From assembly GCA_021782495.1 (NCBI GenBank), contig JAJXUV010000008.1, positions 1 through 64,000 of the forward strand: a stretch of 64,000 nt of DNA. Reading direction: 5' to 3'. This document shows, in pieces, positions 55,308 through 63,917 of the stretch (position 1 is its first letter; every line of letters begins with the position of its first letter). The stretch comes from Pseudomonadota bacterium (lineage in GTDB: Bacteria > Pseudomonadota > Gammaproteobacteria > UBA1113). The notes under the pieces were generated by a model that saw only the letters and a list, made by a program, of their open reading frames with translations, was not told the origin of the DNA and did not search any database. The position numbers and the translations under genes were made by a program.

Positions 55308-55640
55308 TTGGAAAAGAAGCGTGTAGCTCTGGTTATACAATGCATTCCAAGTGATCGCAAAAGCTATGAAGCTTTCAGCTTCGCACAAGATTGGATTGCG
55401 CAATCTCAACATTTTTTAAGTGGCATTTTTTTTTATGGGGATGGTGCTTACCACGCTTTGTTGAATCAAATAAACAGCGATGAAAAAATGGAATTAGATT
55501 GGTCGATACTCCATACGCCTTTGTGTGTGTGTGTGTCGAGTATGAAACGCCGTGGTATACGAGAAACCTCTTTTGAAGTGGTCGGATTGGGGTATTTGGC
55601 GAAGTTGTATGAAGAAAACGATGAAGTGGTGGTTTTCTAG
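55308..55640 (+). CDS. tusD: DsrE/TusD-like sulfur relay protein
   Basis: 110 residues from TTG 55308 (AGGGGG upstream in the end of ettA). DsrE fold: VALVIQCIPSDRKSYEAFSF, a helix, IFFYGDGAYHALLN, a hydrophobic strand ending in LCVCVSSMKRRGI with a Cys at the position of the TusD active cysteine, and C-terminal VGLGYLAKLYEENDEVVVF. Part of the relay that carries persulfide sulfur for 2-thiouridine in tRNA. Slightly shorter than E. coli TusD. Confidence 0.8.
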   Translation: MEKKRVALVIQCIPSDRKSYEAFSFAQDWIAQSQHFLSGIFFYGDGAYHALLNQINSDEKMELDWSILHTPLCVCVSSMKRRGIRETSFEVVGLGYLAKLYEENDEVVVF

Positions 55641-55985
55641 ATGTCAAAAAACATGGTCTGTATCAAACGCAGTGCGCCAAAAAGTCCGGATTATGAATGC
55701 GAATATTTGGATCTGGTCACGGCTCTGGCGAGTTTTGATTACCACATCGATTTGGTTTTTCAAGACGAGGGCTCGCGTTCTTTGTTAGTTGCCGATCAAG
55801 AATCGATTCACAGCAAACGGCTGCAATCCTTGCCTTTATTCGATGTCCACGACATTTGGGTGGATGAAGAAAGTTTGAAAGTACGACAATTGAGTTCAGC
55901 ATCGCTCAGTATCGCGGCAAAACCACTCAGTAAAGCAGAACTGAATATTTTAGTAGAAAGAAGTAAATGGATATATGTGTTATAG
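55641..55985 (+). CDS. tusC: TusC-like sulfur relay protein
   Basis: 114 residues starting at the base after the tusD stop. Pattern resembles E. coli TusC: ALASFDYHIDLVFQDEGSRS for the strand and helix, QSLPLFDVHDIWVDEESLKV, and a C-terminal AELNILVERSKWIYVL. Structural partner of TusD. In E. coli tusB follows; here the next gene is tusE and no TusB-like frame is found between. Confidence 0.78.
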   Translation: MSKNMVCIKRSAPKSPDYECEYLDLVTALASFDYHIDLVFQDEGSRSLLVADQESIHSKRLQSLPLFDVHDIWVDEESLKVRQLSSASLSIAAKPLSKAELNILVERSKWIYVL

Positions 55986-55988
55986 ATT

Positions 55989-56065
55989 GTCATTCCTTTT
56001 TGGTCATCCCTACGAAAGCAGAGATCCCGTGTTTGAAACTGGATTCCTGCTTTCGCAGGAATGAC
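55989..56065. repeat. REP-like repeat pair between tusC and tusE
   Basis: Degenerate GTCATCCCTACGAAAGCAGA and an intact inverse copy TTCCTGCTTTCGCAGGAATG ending GAC, in inverted arrangement around a short spacer. Same family as at 52175 and 56405. Confidence 0.75.
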
Positions 56066-56082
56066 AGAACCGTAGGTAATTT

Positions 56083-56397
56083 ATGTCCTTAAAACTATTC
56101 AACCAAAACGGCTATCTGTTAGATCTTCAAATGTGGAACGAAGCACTGGCTGAAGAAATCGCCGAACAAGAATGCTTGACTCTCAGTCCAGCACATTGGG
56201 AAATCCTACGCGCTTTACGGCAATTTTACCAACAATACGCTACACTGCCTACTATGCGTGCTTTTTTGAATTATCTACAGCGCGAATGTGACTTGAAAGA
56301 CATCGACAGTCCACAATTGTATGCTTTGTTTCCCAAAGGCCCTATTGCCCAAGGCGCTAAGATTGCCGGATTGCCCAAACCAAAACATTGTATTTAA
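56083..56397 (+). CDS. tusE: TusE/DsrC-family sulfur relay protein
   Basis: 104 residues. NQNGYLLDLQMWNEALAEEI, LSPAHWEILRALRQFYQQYA and the C-terminal LPKPKHCI match TusE/DsrC. The conserved penultimate cysteine (Cys103) is the persulfide carrier that hands sulfur to MnmA. Third tus gene after ettA. REP-like repeats lie on both sides. Confidence 0.9.
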   Translation: MSLKLFNQNGYLLDLQMWNEALAEEIAEQECLTLSPAHWEILRALRQFYQQYATLPTMRAFLNYLQRECDLKDIDSPQLYALFPKGPIAQGAKIAGLPKPKHCI

Positions 56398-56404
56398 GAC
56401 TCTT

Positions 56405-56491
56405 GTCATTCCTGCGAAAGCAGGGATCCCGTTTTAAATTCACTGGATTGCTGCTGGATTTTATGCTCGCGAAAGCGAGCAGAGGAATGAC
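56405..56491. repeat. REP-like repeat pair after tusE
   Basis: GTCATTCCTGCGAAAGCAGG at the left and GCGAAAGCGAGCAGAGGAAT ending GAC at the right, with an inner CTCGC/GCGAG hairpin. It lies between the convergent tusE and the pilin operon, so it may help to terminate both. Confidence 0.75.
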
Positions 56492-56521
56492 AGAACTGGG
56501 GCAGAGGCTATTATAAGCTCT

Positions 56522-57160
56522 CTAACTCAAATCCATCACCACATTCAAAATTCCCGTCGTACCGGTGATGTAACTGCACAGCGCAGCTCCCTGAGCGTGT
56601 TTTGGTTGTGAACTCCCACCGGGCGTAATATCGATTCCACCCCCCGAAGGATTGCTAAAAACATAGGTAGTGCCACTCAAGGTGACGGTTCCCGGCGAAG
56701 GAAGGGGCAAGGCACGCGTCAATTGCGCGGCTAAAATCGCACAGGTTCCCGTGACCGAAGATAGATGTGCACCTCCGCCAGGCTGAGCAGCCGTCTGACT
56801 CGCGGGAATACCACTAATACCAATGCCTAGATAATTGCCACTGGTGGACACGATGATGTTTCCACCCGTCCAAGGATTCACTGCATCTGAACCACTTAAT
56901 AAGCCCAGCGCGACGAGATCGGCAAGATTAATCATTCCAGATTGATAATTGGGGGATTGCGCATACGCGCGCACGGCATTGCCGATATCCCCCACTATCT
57001 TGATAGTCGCCGTCGCTTTGGATTTTTCACTGGCGGTTTGATAATACATCAACACGCCCAGGAGAATCACAGCGCCGATGATTAGACTCAACAGCGTCTC
57101 TAGCAAGGTTAAACCCGAAGATTGAATTCGATTTTTCAAACTGACTGGAAACGCTGTCAT
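56522..57160 (-). CDS. Type IV prepilin-like protein (cluster 2, gene 5)
   Basis: 212 residues. Leader MTAFPVSLKNRIQSSG then LTLLETLLSLIIGAVILLGV (Glu at +5). Larger than its three siblings. NPWTGGN replaces their DPWG motif. Two cysteines (TCAILAAQ and LCSYITG) could form the C-terminal disulfide. Gly/Ser/Thr-rich exported domain. Last gene of the minus-strand platform-pilin operon, 12 bp after its neighbour. Confidence 0.78.
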   Translation of the reverse strand: MTAFPVSLKNRIQSSGLTLLETLLSLIIGAVILLGVLMYYQTASEKSKATATIKIVGDIGNAVRAYAQSPNYQSGMINLADLVALGLLSGSDAVNPWTGGNIIVSTSGNYLGIGISGIPASQTAAQPGGGAHLSSVTGTCAILAAQLTRALPLPSPGTVTLSGTTYVFSNPSGGGIDITPGGSSQPKHAQGAALCSYITGTTGILNVVMDLS

Positions 57161-57172
57161 GTTGGCTACACT

Positions 57173-57646
57173 CTACAGCTGATAAACAAAAGAACATGTT
57201 CCACCACTCACCGGCGTCACATTACTCTGTGATGCCGTCGCAGAGACAAGCGCATTACAATTAGAATCTCCGCTCTTTGCTCCAGGGATCCCAATTTCGA
57301 TCGTTGCCGTTGAGGCTGTAGCAGCTGTTACTGTTGCCGTGTATGGCAAGCCCCAAGGATCGTTGAGTGTGGCAGGTAATAAACCAGCACCTTGTAAAGT
57401 AGAAATCGCATTATCACCTGTCAAGTTACTAGCAGCTCCCCCACCCGCAATATAAGTATCCGCGGCAGCGACAATACCATTCATATCCGATATAACCTTA
57501 CTAACCGAAGCACTGGTTTTAGTCGCATTATAAAACATCACGACGGCGATGATGATTAAGGCACTGACGGCCAAAGCCAACATCACTTCGAGTACTGTTA
57601 TCCCCGGCATTTTGCGAATCCATTTTTTCGTTAACATTCGTTTCAT
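57173..57646 (-). CDS. Type IVb-like prepilin (cluster 2, gene 4)
   Basis: 157 residues. Leader MKRMLTKKWIRKMPG followed by ITVLEVMLALAVSALIIIAV. The mature part has SKVISDMNGIVAAADTYIAG, LNDPWGLPY, and a C-terminal cysteine pair (SNCNAL ... GGTCSFVYQL). Strong similarity to the two genes before it, so the three are paralogues. The pattern resembles PilS-like type IVb pilins. Confidence 0.8.
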   Translation of the reverse strand: MKRMLTKKWIRKMPGITVLEVMLALAVSALIIIAVVMFYNATKTSASVSKVISDMNGIVAAADTYIAGGGAASNLTGDNAISTLQGAGLLPATLNDPWGLPYTATVTAATASTATIEIGIPGAKSGDSNCNALVSATASQSNVTPVSGGTCSFVYQL

Positions 57647-57699
57647 TACATCCTCTCCTCAATTGATAAAAAACACATTAAAAACACTCCCCAAACACT

Positions 57700-58140
57700 T
57701 TAAAGCGTATACATAAAAGAACAACCACTCCCCGCTGGACTCCCCGCTGGTTGAACAGCTTGTTTAATTGCTTGACACTGCTTATCCGTATTTTTTGCAA
57801 GTCCAATGAGATTAATCGTCACAGTCGTTGGCACTGACTCAGAAACGGTGGTCGTGTACGCTTGTCCCCAAGGATCGATCAGTGAACTGGGCAACAAATC
57901 ATTGTCTTGCAGAACCTGAATCGTCGTATCCGTTGTCACGGGATAAGCCGTCGCATAATCTCGATAAGCACCTACAATGGCATTCATATCTGCTACGGCT
58001 TTGTTGACATTCGAGCCATAACTTACGGTTCCATAATACATCACTATTCCTAAAATCACCAAGGCACCCAGGGCTAAGGCCATCATAGTTTCTAAGAGCG
58101 TCAATCCTTGTATGTTCAGGTATTCTTCGTCGCGAAACAT
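57700..58140 (-). CDS. Type IVb-like prepilin (cluster 2, gene 3)
   Basis: 146 residues. Leader MFRDEEYLNIQG (unusually acidic), then LTLLETMMALALGALVILGI. VNKAVADMNAIVGAYRDYAT, LIDPWGQAY and the cysteine pair KQCQAI ... GSGCSFMYTL are shared with its neighbours. Major-pilin size. The acidic leader is atypical because prepilin leaders are usually basic. Confidence 0.78.
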   Translation of the reverse strand: MFRDEEYLNIQGLTLLETMMALALGALVILGIVMYYGTVSYGSNVNKAVADMNAIVGAYRDYATAYPVTTDTTIQVLQDNDLLPSSLIDPWGQAYTTTVSESVPTTVTINLIGLAKNTDKQCQAIKQAVQPAGSPAGSGCSFMYTL

Positions 58141-58161
58141 CTTTCTTATTCAACCCCATCC

Positions 58162-58659
58162 TTAAAACGCATAGACAAAACCACATTGTGGATTACCAAT
58201 CCTGTTGCCACAATCTCCTCCTCCAATAACTTTTGCTGAACCATTCACTGCTGATTTCACAGCATTGCAAGTTTTATCCTTCTCTGGCGGCCCCAATGAC
58301 TGGATCCCAATCACTATTTCTGTATTACCGATAGGAGAGCATGAAACTGCAACATAAGTTTGCCCCCAGGGATCGTTCAAAGGCGTAGGCAAAAAACCCT
58401 GCAGTTGTAAAGTAGTCATGGGAACACCGTTATTTCCACTTAAAACCAATATATTCCCCTGTGCCACATACGCCTTATACGCACTTAAAATTGCATTCAT
58501 ATCATTGACTATCTTCGTCGCAGCCGAGGTTTGCCGCGCTGATTGATAGAAGGCAATAACGCCCACCAACACCAAAGCACTGACGGCCAAAGCCATCATG
58601 ACTTCCAAGACCGTTATCCCCTTTGTATTGCGCCTAGAAGCCTTCATATTCTTTCTCAA
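58162..58659 (-). CDS. Type IVb-like prepilin (cluster 2, gene 2)
   Basis: 165 residues. Leader MRKNMKASRRNTKG, then ITVLEVMMALAVSALVLVGV. TKIVNDMNAILSAYKAYVAQ and LNDPWGQTYVAVSC follow, with extra cysteines near the end (TCNAVKSA, DCGN, QCGFVYAF). Overlaps the platform gene by 4 bp. Candidate major or minor pilin. Confidence 0.8.
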   Translation of the reverse strand: MRKNMKASRRNTKGITVLEVMMALAVSALVLVGVIAFYQSARQTSAATKIVNDMNAILSAYKAYVAQGNILVLSGNNGVPMTTLQLQGFLPTPLNDPWGQTYVAVSCSPIGNTEIVIGIQSLGPPEKDKTCNAVKSAVNGSAKVIGGGDCGNRIGNPQCGFVYAF

Positions 58660-59720
58660 CTTGCTAAACTTTGGGAAATACTATAAGTTCCCATCACCAT
58701 TAAGCCTGCCACTACCGCACTTAAACACAAAAGCAACATCCCCAATATATTGCTTGCTTTCTTGAGCACTTTCAACCCTTTGGCATTGGCTTGTTTGCCT
58801 TGCCGCACCAAAGCATGTTCAAAACCCTTAGCTTCGGCAATAGCTCTTAAACGAATGATATCGCTTTTATTAATTAAGCCTGTATCCAAGACATCGGCAA
58901 TATTGCCTTCGCCTTTACCCAACCGCCGCTCCATTAAACGCATGTGAAAGCGCAGGTAAATGCTGGCTTGCCCTCGAATTAAAGACAAAGCTTGTTTGAA
59001 CACCACGCCATTTAAGACCAACAAACCCATGGTTTCCATGAAATTCGCCGCCGTTAATTTACGGTACAAATTCAACAGTGGAATTTGGTCGAGCAGCTCC
59101 CGTCCTGGACCTATGTAGGTCTTCAGGATGAAATTTAACAAAATGATAAAACCTATTATACCTAAGATAATGATCCACCATCCATTTGTCAACATTTGCG
59201 CTAAAAGATACAAGTTTTGGCCACTTCCCGGCCACTGTGCCACTGGCTTCACAAGGGCAAATTGATCTAACAATCCGCCTTTACTATTAAAGTTCACAAT
59301 AATACCACAAGCAAAAACTAAAACAATCAGAGGATAGGTCAGTGTGGAAAGCACCGTAGCAAGCACTTCAGATTGCTGCCCTAAAGCTTCAGCCGCCACG
59401 CGAATATTGTGTACCATCGTACCACCTTGTTCGCCAATACGCACCAATTCCACCACATAATGCGGAAACCAACCCACCATGCCATCCGAGAAAGATTTTC
59501 CTTCTGCCAAAGCACGCGAAATATTTTTCGCCACCATTTTAGAAGCCCCTTCCATCACCTTTTCCAACACGACGATAGCCTTGGGCGCTGGAACCCCGTC
59601 TTCGACTAAAGTCGCCAAGTCTTCTAAAAAACTTTGCTGGTCGCCGCCTCTAAAGAGGAAGCGATCGAAGTTAAAGCCTTTGGCAGGCGCTTTTGGTTTT
59701 GAGTTTTTCTCTCTGGCCAT
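58656..59720 (-). CDS. GspF/PilC/PilR-type inner-membrane platform protein
   Basis: 354 residues. The first cytoplasmic domain has FLEDLATLVEDGVPAPKAIV and RIGEQGGTMVHNIRVAAEAL (T2SF domain). Then come membrane helices TYPLIVLVFACGIIVNF and GWWIIILGIIGFIILLNFIL, a second T2SF-like domain with NFMETMGLLVLNGVVFKQAL, and a last helix LGMLLLCLSAVVAGLMVMG. It is the platform around which pilins are extruded. Smaller than the usual 400 residues, near R64 PilR in size. First gene of an operon with four pilins; no ATPase, secretin or peptidase is adjacent. Confidence 0.88.
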   Translation of the reverse strand: MAREKNSKPKAPAKGFNFDRFLFRGGDQQSFLEDLATLVEDGVPAPKAIVVLEKVMEGASKMVAKNISRALAEGKSFSDGMVGWFPHYVVELVRIGEQGGTMVHNIRVAAEALGQQSEVLATVLSTLTYPLIVLVFACGIIVNFNSKGGLLDQFALVKPVAQWPGSGQNLYLLAQMLTNGWWIIILGIIGFIILLNFILKTYIGPGRELLDQIPLLNLYRKLTAANFMETMGLLVLNGVVFKQALSLIRGQASIYLRFHMRLMERRLGKGEGNIADVLDTGLINKSDIIRLRAIAEAKGFEHALVRQGKQANAKGLKVLKKASNILGMLLLCLSAVVAGLMVMGTYSISQSLAS

Positions 59721-59753
59721 ACTATACTGTACTTTCCATTCATTTATCAGCTT

Positions 59754-59781
59754 ACCGCTCCCTGACGGTCGCGGCTCGGTT
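59754..59781. repeat. Single-arm remnant of the palindromic repeat
   Basis: ACCGCTCCCTGACGGTCGCG followed by GCTCGGTT, one arm only, between the OPT transporter gene and the platform gene. Confidence 0.7.
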
Positions 59782-59835
59782 TTTTATAGCATAAAGCATA
59801 CCAAGTAAAATAGCGAGTTTTATAAAGAAAACATT

Positions 59836-61863
59836 CTAAATCGCTTTAAATACGCGCCGCTTCAACCACGCCATCAAGACAATGGTCACCACAATGCCCA
59901 TCCCCGTAGCAACATGTGCATATTGTGAGGGCAACAAGCGCAACGCATTCGCATTGCCTTTAATTCCAAAGGGGATTGCCAATAGCACTGCCATGAGCGA
60001 AGCACCTGCCACCAGTCCGCAAGAAATCAATAAACCCGTCTGGTTAGCTTGATGTTCTTTTTCCTCACGCACCGTTTTGGATTCATTACACAGACGTTTT
60101 TCCAGCCCTTTTTTGATGTACCACGACAACAGGCCACCGAGAATCAAAGGCGTTGTCGTACTGATGGGCAAGTAAATTCCCAAGCCTAAAGGCAAGATCG
60201 CAATTCGAAATCCTCTTTTTTGTAAGACAGGATTCAACAACAATGCCAAAATAGCCAAACCCATTCCCAGCGCCAACATGGTGTCATTGAATTGGTGCGT
60301 GAATAAGCCACTAACCACAGCCGCCATCAAACCGGCTTGCGGCGCTAAGAGCATTTGCCCTGGATCCATCCCTGCATGAGGCAATACGCCACCAATGCCA
60401 TACGCATTGAATAAGAGATCTAAAATCAAAGGTAAAATCAAGGCCGAAACCGCCACGCCTATCATCATCATGACTTGTTGTTTCCACGGCGTTGCGCCAA
60501 CCATATGACCGGCTTTTAAATCTTGCATGATATCAGCGCTGATAGCCGCAGCTGAACAAATAAGTGCGGTGATCATAATGGCCAGCGCCATCGCTGCCAG
60601 AGTGTGGATATCTTCTACTTTAGCGTGGGCTCTACCTAACCACAACATGATGAGCAAAGAAGACAGAATCAATGACATTAAAGCCATACTCGAAATAGGA
60701 CTCGAAGAAGAACCGATCAATCCTGCAAAATAAGCACAGACAGTCGAGAAAAAGAAACCTGCCACAACCGCAAAAAACACGCACAAAACCACCATCATTC
60801 TGGCATCCGTTGCAGGCAGCGATAATTTTGGATTCAATCCAAAATGCGCCAGTAAAAAATAGGCTGGAATCGTTAAAAGAACAATGCCATAAAAAACCCT
60901 TAAAATAGGTATATCGCGTTCTGTTCGAAGAATCGCCGACAATCCCCTTTTTTTAAATTTCGACATAGAGACGATCGAAGTCTTAATGCCATAGTAAATG
61001 GGCCTTAGCAAACCGATGATGGCGTAGATACCGCCTATCATCATAGTACCCACTCCAATGTATCGAATGTGCAATTGCCATAAACTGGCAGCAATTTGCC
61101 CCGGATGTGCGAGACTCTCAGAAGGTATGCCATACACCAAGGACAAAATGGGTACGCCAACCACCCAACCTAAAATCACACCGGTTAAAATCGCCATCCC
61201 CACATTCGCGCCAATGATATAACCCGCTCCGATTAAGGCAGGTGAAAACCCACAACCTAAGCCAAAAGCCATATGTTCTCGCACCCACCAAATTTGTGCG
61301 GCCTCGGCCACCACTTTAAAGCCTGTTTGAAAAAGGGCAATAACAGCGCCCCAAGCACCACCGGTTAATAAATCCTTTAAGCCCACACTTTTTTCGGCGT
61401 TGATCCGCAAAATATTGCCAATGGCCGTGCCTTCTGGGAAGCGCAAACTGGGTTCTGTCAACAATACCTTCCGAATGGGAACCGTAAATAAAACCCCTAA
61501 AAGTCCGCCTATCAAACCGACGAGCATCGTCACTGCGTAATTAAAGCCGACCCAATAATGGAAAATAATTAAAGCGGGCAAAGAATAGACCATGCCGGAA
61601 GCCAAGGCTTCGCCTGCCGAAGCAGAGGTTTGGACCAAATTACTTTCTAAGGCATTTGAACGCTTAAAGAAATGCAAAATTCCCATAGAAGTGACTGCGG
61701 CTGGAATAGAGGCTGAAATCGTCAAACCCACTTTCAAGGCTAAAAAAGCATTGGCTGCGGCCAGTATCACTGTTAAAATCAACGCAAGCACAATGGCTTT
61801 AAAGGTCATTTCTGGCACATTGGCTGAGGAAGGAAATAAAGGATTATCGGAAGACGCGTCCAT
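59836..61863 (-). CDS. OPT-family oligopeptide transporter
   Basis: 675 residues, about fifteen hydrophobic helices. The opening MTFKAIVLALILTVILAAAN, then AFLALKVGLTISASIPAAVT, is the OPT-family start; NLVQTSASAGEALASGMVYS and FPEGTAIGNILRINAEKS are further family motifs. Probably imports short peptides or metal-chelate complexes by proton coupling, which suits a bacterium feeding on host peptides. Divergent from argS. A full MITE-like element lies 67 bp upstream of its start. Confidence 0.92.
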   Translation of the reverse strand: MDASSDNPLFPSSANVPEMTFKAIVLALILTVILAAANAFLALKVGLTISASIPAAVTSMGILHFFKRSNALESNLVQTSASAGEALASGMVYSLPALIIFHYWVGFNYAVTMLVGLIGGLLGVLFTVPIRKVLLTEPSLRFPEGTAIGNILRINAEKSVGLKDLLTGGAWGAVIALFQTGFKVVAEAAQIWWVREHMAFGLGCGFSPALIGAGYIIGANVGMAILTGVILGWVVGVPILSLVYGIPSESLAHPGQIAASLWQLHIRYIGVGTMMIGGIYAIIGLLRPIYYGIKTSIVSMSKFKKRGLSAILRTERDIPILRVFYGIVLLTIPAYFLLAHFGLNPKLSLPATDARMMVVLCVFFAVVAGFFFSTVCAYFAGLIGSSSSPISSMALMSLILSSLLIMLWLGRAHAKVEDIHTLAAMALAIMITALICSAAAISADIMQDLKAGHMVGATPWKQQVMMMIGVAVSALILPLILDLLFNAYGIGGVLPHAGMDPGQMLLAPQAGLMAAVVSGLFTHQFNDTMLALGMGLAILALLLNPVLQKRGFRIAILPLGLGIYLPISTTTPLILGGLLSWYIKKGLEKRLCNESKTVREEKEHQANQTGLLISCGLVAGASLMAVLLAIPFGIKGNANALRLLPSQYAHVATGMGIVVTIVLMAWLKRRVFKAI

Positions 61864-61930
61864 GAGTATTTATCCTTTTATATCAAGGTTTAAAAGACTA
61901 GCACACTCACTCTTTTGAAAACAAGCTGAC

Positions 61931-62077
61931 ATACCCTATCACCATTGCCAGGTAAATTAGCGACAATTTAACCGAGACGCGACCGTAAGGGAGCGGTGAA
62001 AAGAGAACAGGGTCCGCTTTCACCGCTCCCTTACGGTCGCGTCTCGGTTAGAAAAACCTGTAATTCTGACAAGATAC
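61931..62077 (+). mobile_element. Palindromic MITE-like element, copy 3, with 8-bp target duplication
   Basis: 147 bp between OPT and argS. Inner arms of 33 bp (61969-62001 and 62018-62050) are perfect inverse repeats, and both arms share the same variants (GAGACG and CGTAAG) against other copies. The outer ends ATACCCTATCACCATTGCCA and TTCTGACAAGATAC align with those of the 34.5-kb copy. AAGCTGAC flanks it at 61923-61930 and 62078-62085. The interior is shorter than in the other two copies. Confidence 0.88.
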
Positions 62078-62080
62078 AAG

Positions 62081-62110
62081 CTGACAAACCCTCTCATCTG
62101 GCTGTATAAT
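62081..62110 (+). promoter_or_regulatory. argS promoter
   Basis: CTGACA (62081-62086), 18 bp, TATAAT (62105-62110), 31 bp before ATG 62142. The -35 overlaps the right copy of the target duplication of the MITE-like element, so the insertion stopped exactly at the promoter edge. Confidence 0.6.
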
Positions 62111-62141
62111 GTTTTTTTATAATATAGATAATTGATCCAAC

Positions 62142-63896
62142 ATGAAACAAGAAATTAGCCAACTCATTGAACAAGCTTTGCGAAAAATGGAGCTGGGGGA
62201 GCAGTTACCTGCAACTGCGATCCAAATTGAACGTACGCGGGATCGAAAATTTGGCGATTTTGCCTCGAATATCGCGTTATTATTGGCAAAACCCCTTCAA
62301 AAAACACCGCGCGAACTGGCCGAAGCCATTATTCGCCATTTACCCGAACATCCTTATATAGGGCAGGTAGAAATTGCAGGTCCGGGGTTCATTAATTTTT
62401 TTGTGAAGACCGAAGGCTTCTTGGCCGTGATTGCCGAGGTTTTGAAACAAAAAGAACAGTATGGAAATAGCCAGTTGGGTCAACAGGAATCGGTTTATTT
62501 AGAATTTGTTTCGGCCAATCCCACCGGACCTTTGCACGTCGGTCATGGTCGTGGCGCAGCTTATGGCGATACCTTAGGTAATTTGTTGGTCAGTCAAGGC
62601 TATGCCGTGCACCGAGAATATTATGTCAATGACGCGGGCCGTCAAATGGCTATTCTCGCTTTGAGCGTCTGGTTACGGTATCTGGAATTGTGCGGCGAAA
62701 AGATTGTTTTCCCTCAAAATGGATATAAAGGCGAGTATGTTCTGGGGATCGCAGAAAAATTAAAAATGCACGTACAACAGACTTTACACTATGCACTTTC
62801 AAAATGGTGGCCTTCTGATATTACGCCCGATGCAGGTAACCCTGGAGGTGACAAAGAAAAACACGTCGATGATTTAATTCAAGCCATGCAACAATGTTTG
62901 GGTGAAACCCATTACAATGTCGTGTTTGACTTGGCTTTAAACGATGTCTTAGACGATATTCGCGATGATTTAGCGGATTTCGGTGTGCACTTTGATCAAT
63001 GGTTTTCTGAAAAACAATTAGCGACACAAGGTTTATTAGAACAAGGTGTTGATCGCTTAAAAGCACTGGGGTACACTTACGAAGAAGACGGCAATTTGTG
63101 GTTTAAAGCCACCGCCTTTGGCGATGAAAAAGATCGAGTATTGATTCGTAAAAATGGTCAACCCACTTATTTTGCGTCGGATGTTGCTTATCATGCTTTG
63201 AAATATCAAAAAGCCTCACGCATCATTGACATTTTAGGGGCCGATCACCACGGTTATGCACCTCGGATTAAAGCAATGTTGACCGCTTTGGGTTTGGATC
63301 CCACACGTTTATCAGTACAATTCATTCAATTCGCTATTTTGTATCGCGGCAAAGAACGCGTGCAAATGTCAACGCGCAGCGGTTCTTTTGTCACTTTGCG
63401 CTCTTTGCGAGAAGAAGTGGGTCGTGATGCTGCGCGCTTTTTTTATGTATCGCGCCGTCATGAACAACACATGGATTTTGATTTGGATTTAGCAAAATCA
63501 AAAAGCAATGAGAATCCCGTGTATTACATCCAATACGCACACGCCCGAATTTGCAGTGTCTTTCGGCAATTGCAGGCACAAGGATTGTCTTATGATGAAC
63601 AAGAAGGGTTAAAGCATTTGGAACGATTGCAGCTTGAAGAAGAAAAAGCTTTGTGCGATAGTTTAAATCGTTATCCAGCGATGTTAGCAGAAGCTGCATT
63701 GCAATATGAACCGCATTGGATCGCGCATTTTTTAAGGGATTTGGCACACCAATTCCACACCTATTACAATGCCCATCAATTTTTGGTGACCGATACCGCT
63801 TTGCGAAACGCTCGCTTATGTTTAATCAGCGCGGTACGGTATGTCTTAAGGCATGGGTTAACTTTAATTGGGGTGAGTTGCCCCGAAATGATGTAA
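62142..63896 (+). CDS. argS: Arginyl-tRNA synthetase
   Basis: 584 residues. Class I aminoacyl-tRNA synthetase. The HIGH motif is ANPTGPLHVGHGRGAAYGD; the KMSKS site is the degenerate VQMSTRSGSFVTL, as usual for many ArgRS. The N-terminal tRNA-binding domain (about 1-110) precedes it, and the DALR anticodon-binding domain ends HQFLVTDTALRNARLCLISA. Complete. Followed by an ftsN-like start, the normal argS-ftsN order. Confidence 0.96.
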   Translation: MKQEISQLIEQALRKMELGEQLPATAIQIERTRDRKFGDFASNIALLLAKPLQKTPRELAEAIIRHLPEHPYIGQVEIAGPGFINFFVKTEGFLAVIAEVLKQKEQYGNSQLGQQESVYLEFVSANPTGPLHVGHGRGAAYGDTLGNLLVSQGYAVHREYYVNDAGRQMAILALSVWLRYLELCGEKIVFPQNGYKGEYVLGIAEKLKMHVQQTLHYALSKWWPSDITPDAGNPGGDKEKHVDDLIQAMQQCLGETHYNVVFDLALNDVLDDIRDDLADFGVHFDQWFSEKQLATQGLLEQGVDRLKALGYTYEEDGNLWFKATAFGDEKDRVLIRKNGQPTYFASDVAYHALKYQKASRIIDILGADHHGYAPRIKAMLTALGLDPTRLSVQFIQFAILYRGKERVQMSTRSGSFVTLRSLREEVGRDAARFFYVSRRHEQHMDFDLDLAKSKSNENPVYYIQYAHARICSVFRQLQAQGLSYDEQEGLKHLERLQLEEEKALCDSLNRYPAMLAEAALQYEPHWIAHFLRDLAHQFHTYYNAHQFLVTDTALRNARLCLISAVRYVLRHGLTLIGVSCPEMM

Positions 63897-63917
63897 ATGA
63901 AGAAAGGATTATAAAAG

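Noticed and set aside
57899-58186. 95-residue minus-strand frame overlapping the pilin genes
   Set aside because: Out-of-frame shadow of the pilin at 57700-58140; Arg/Cys-rich composition and no RBS.
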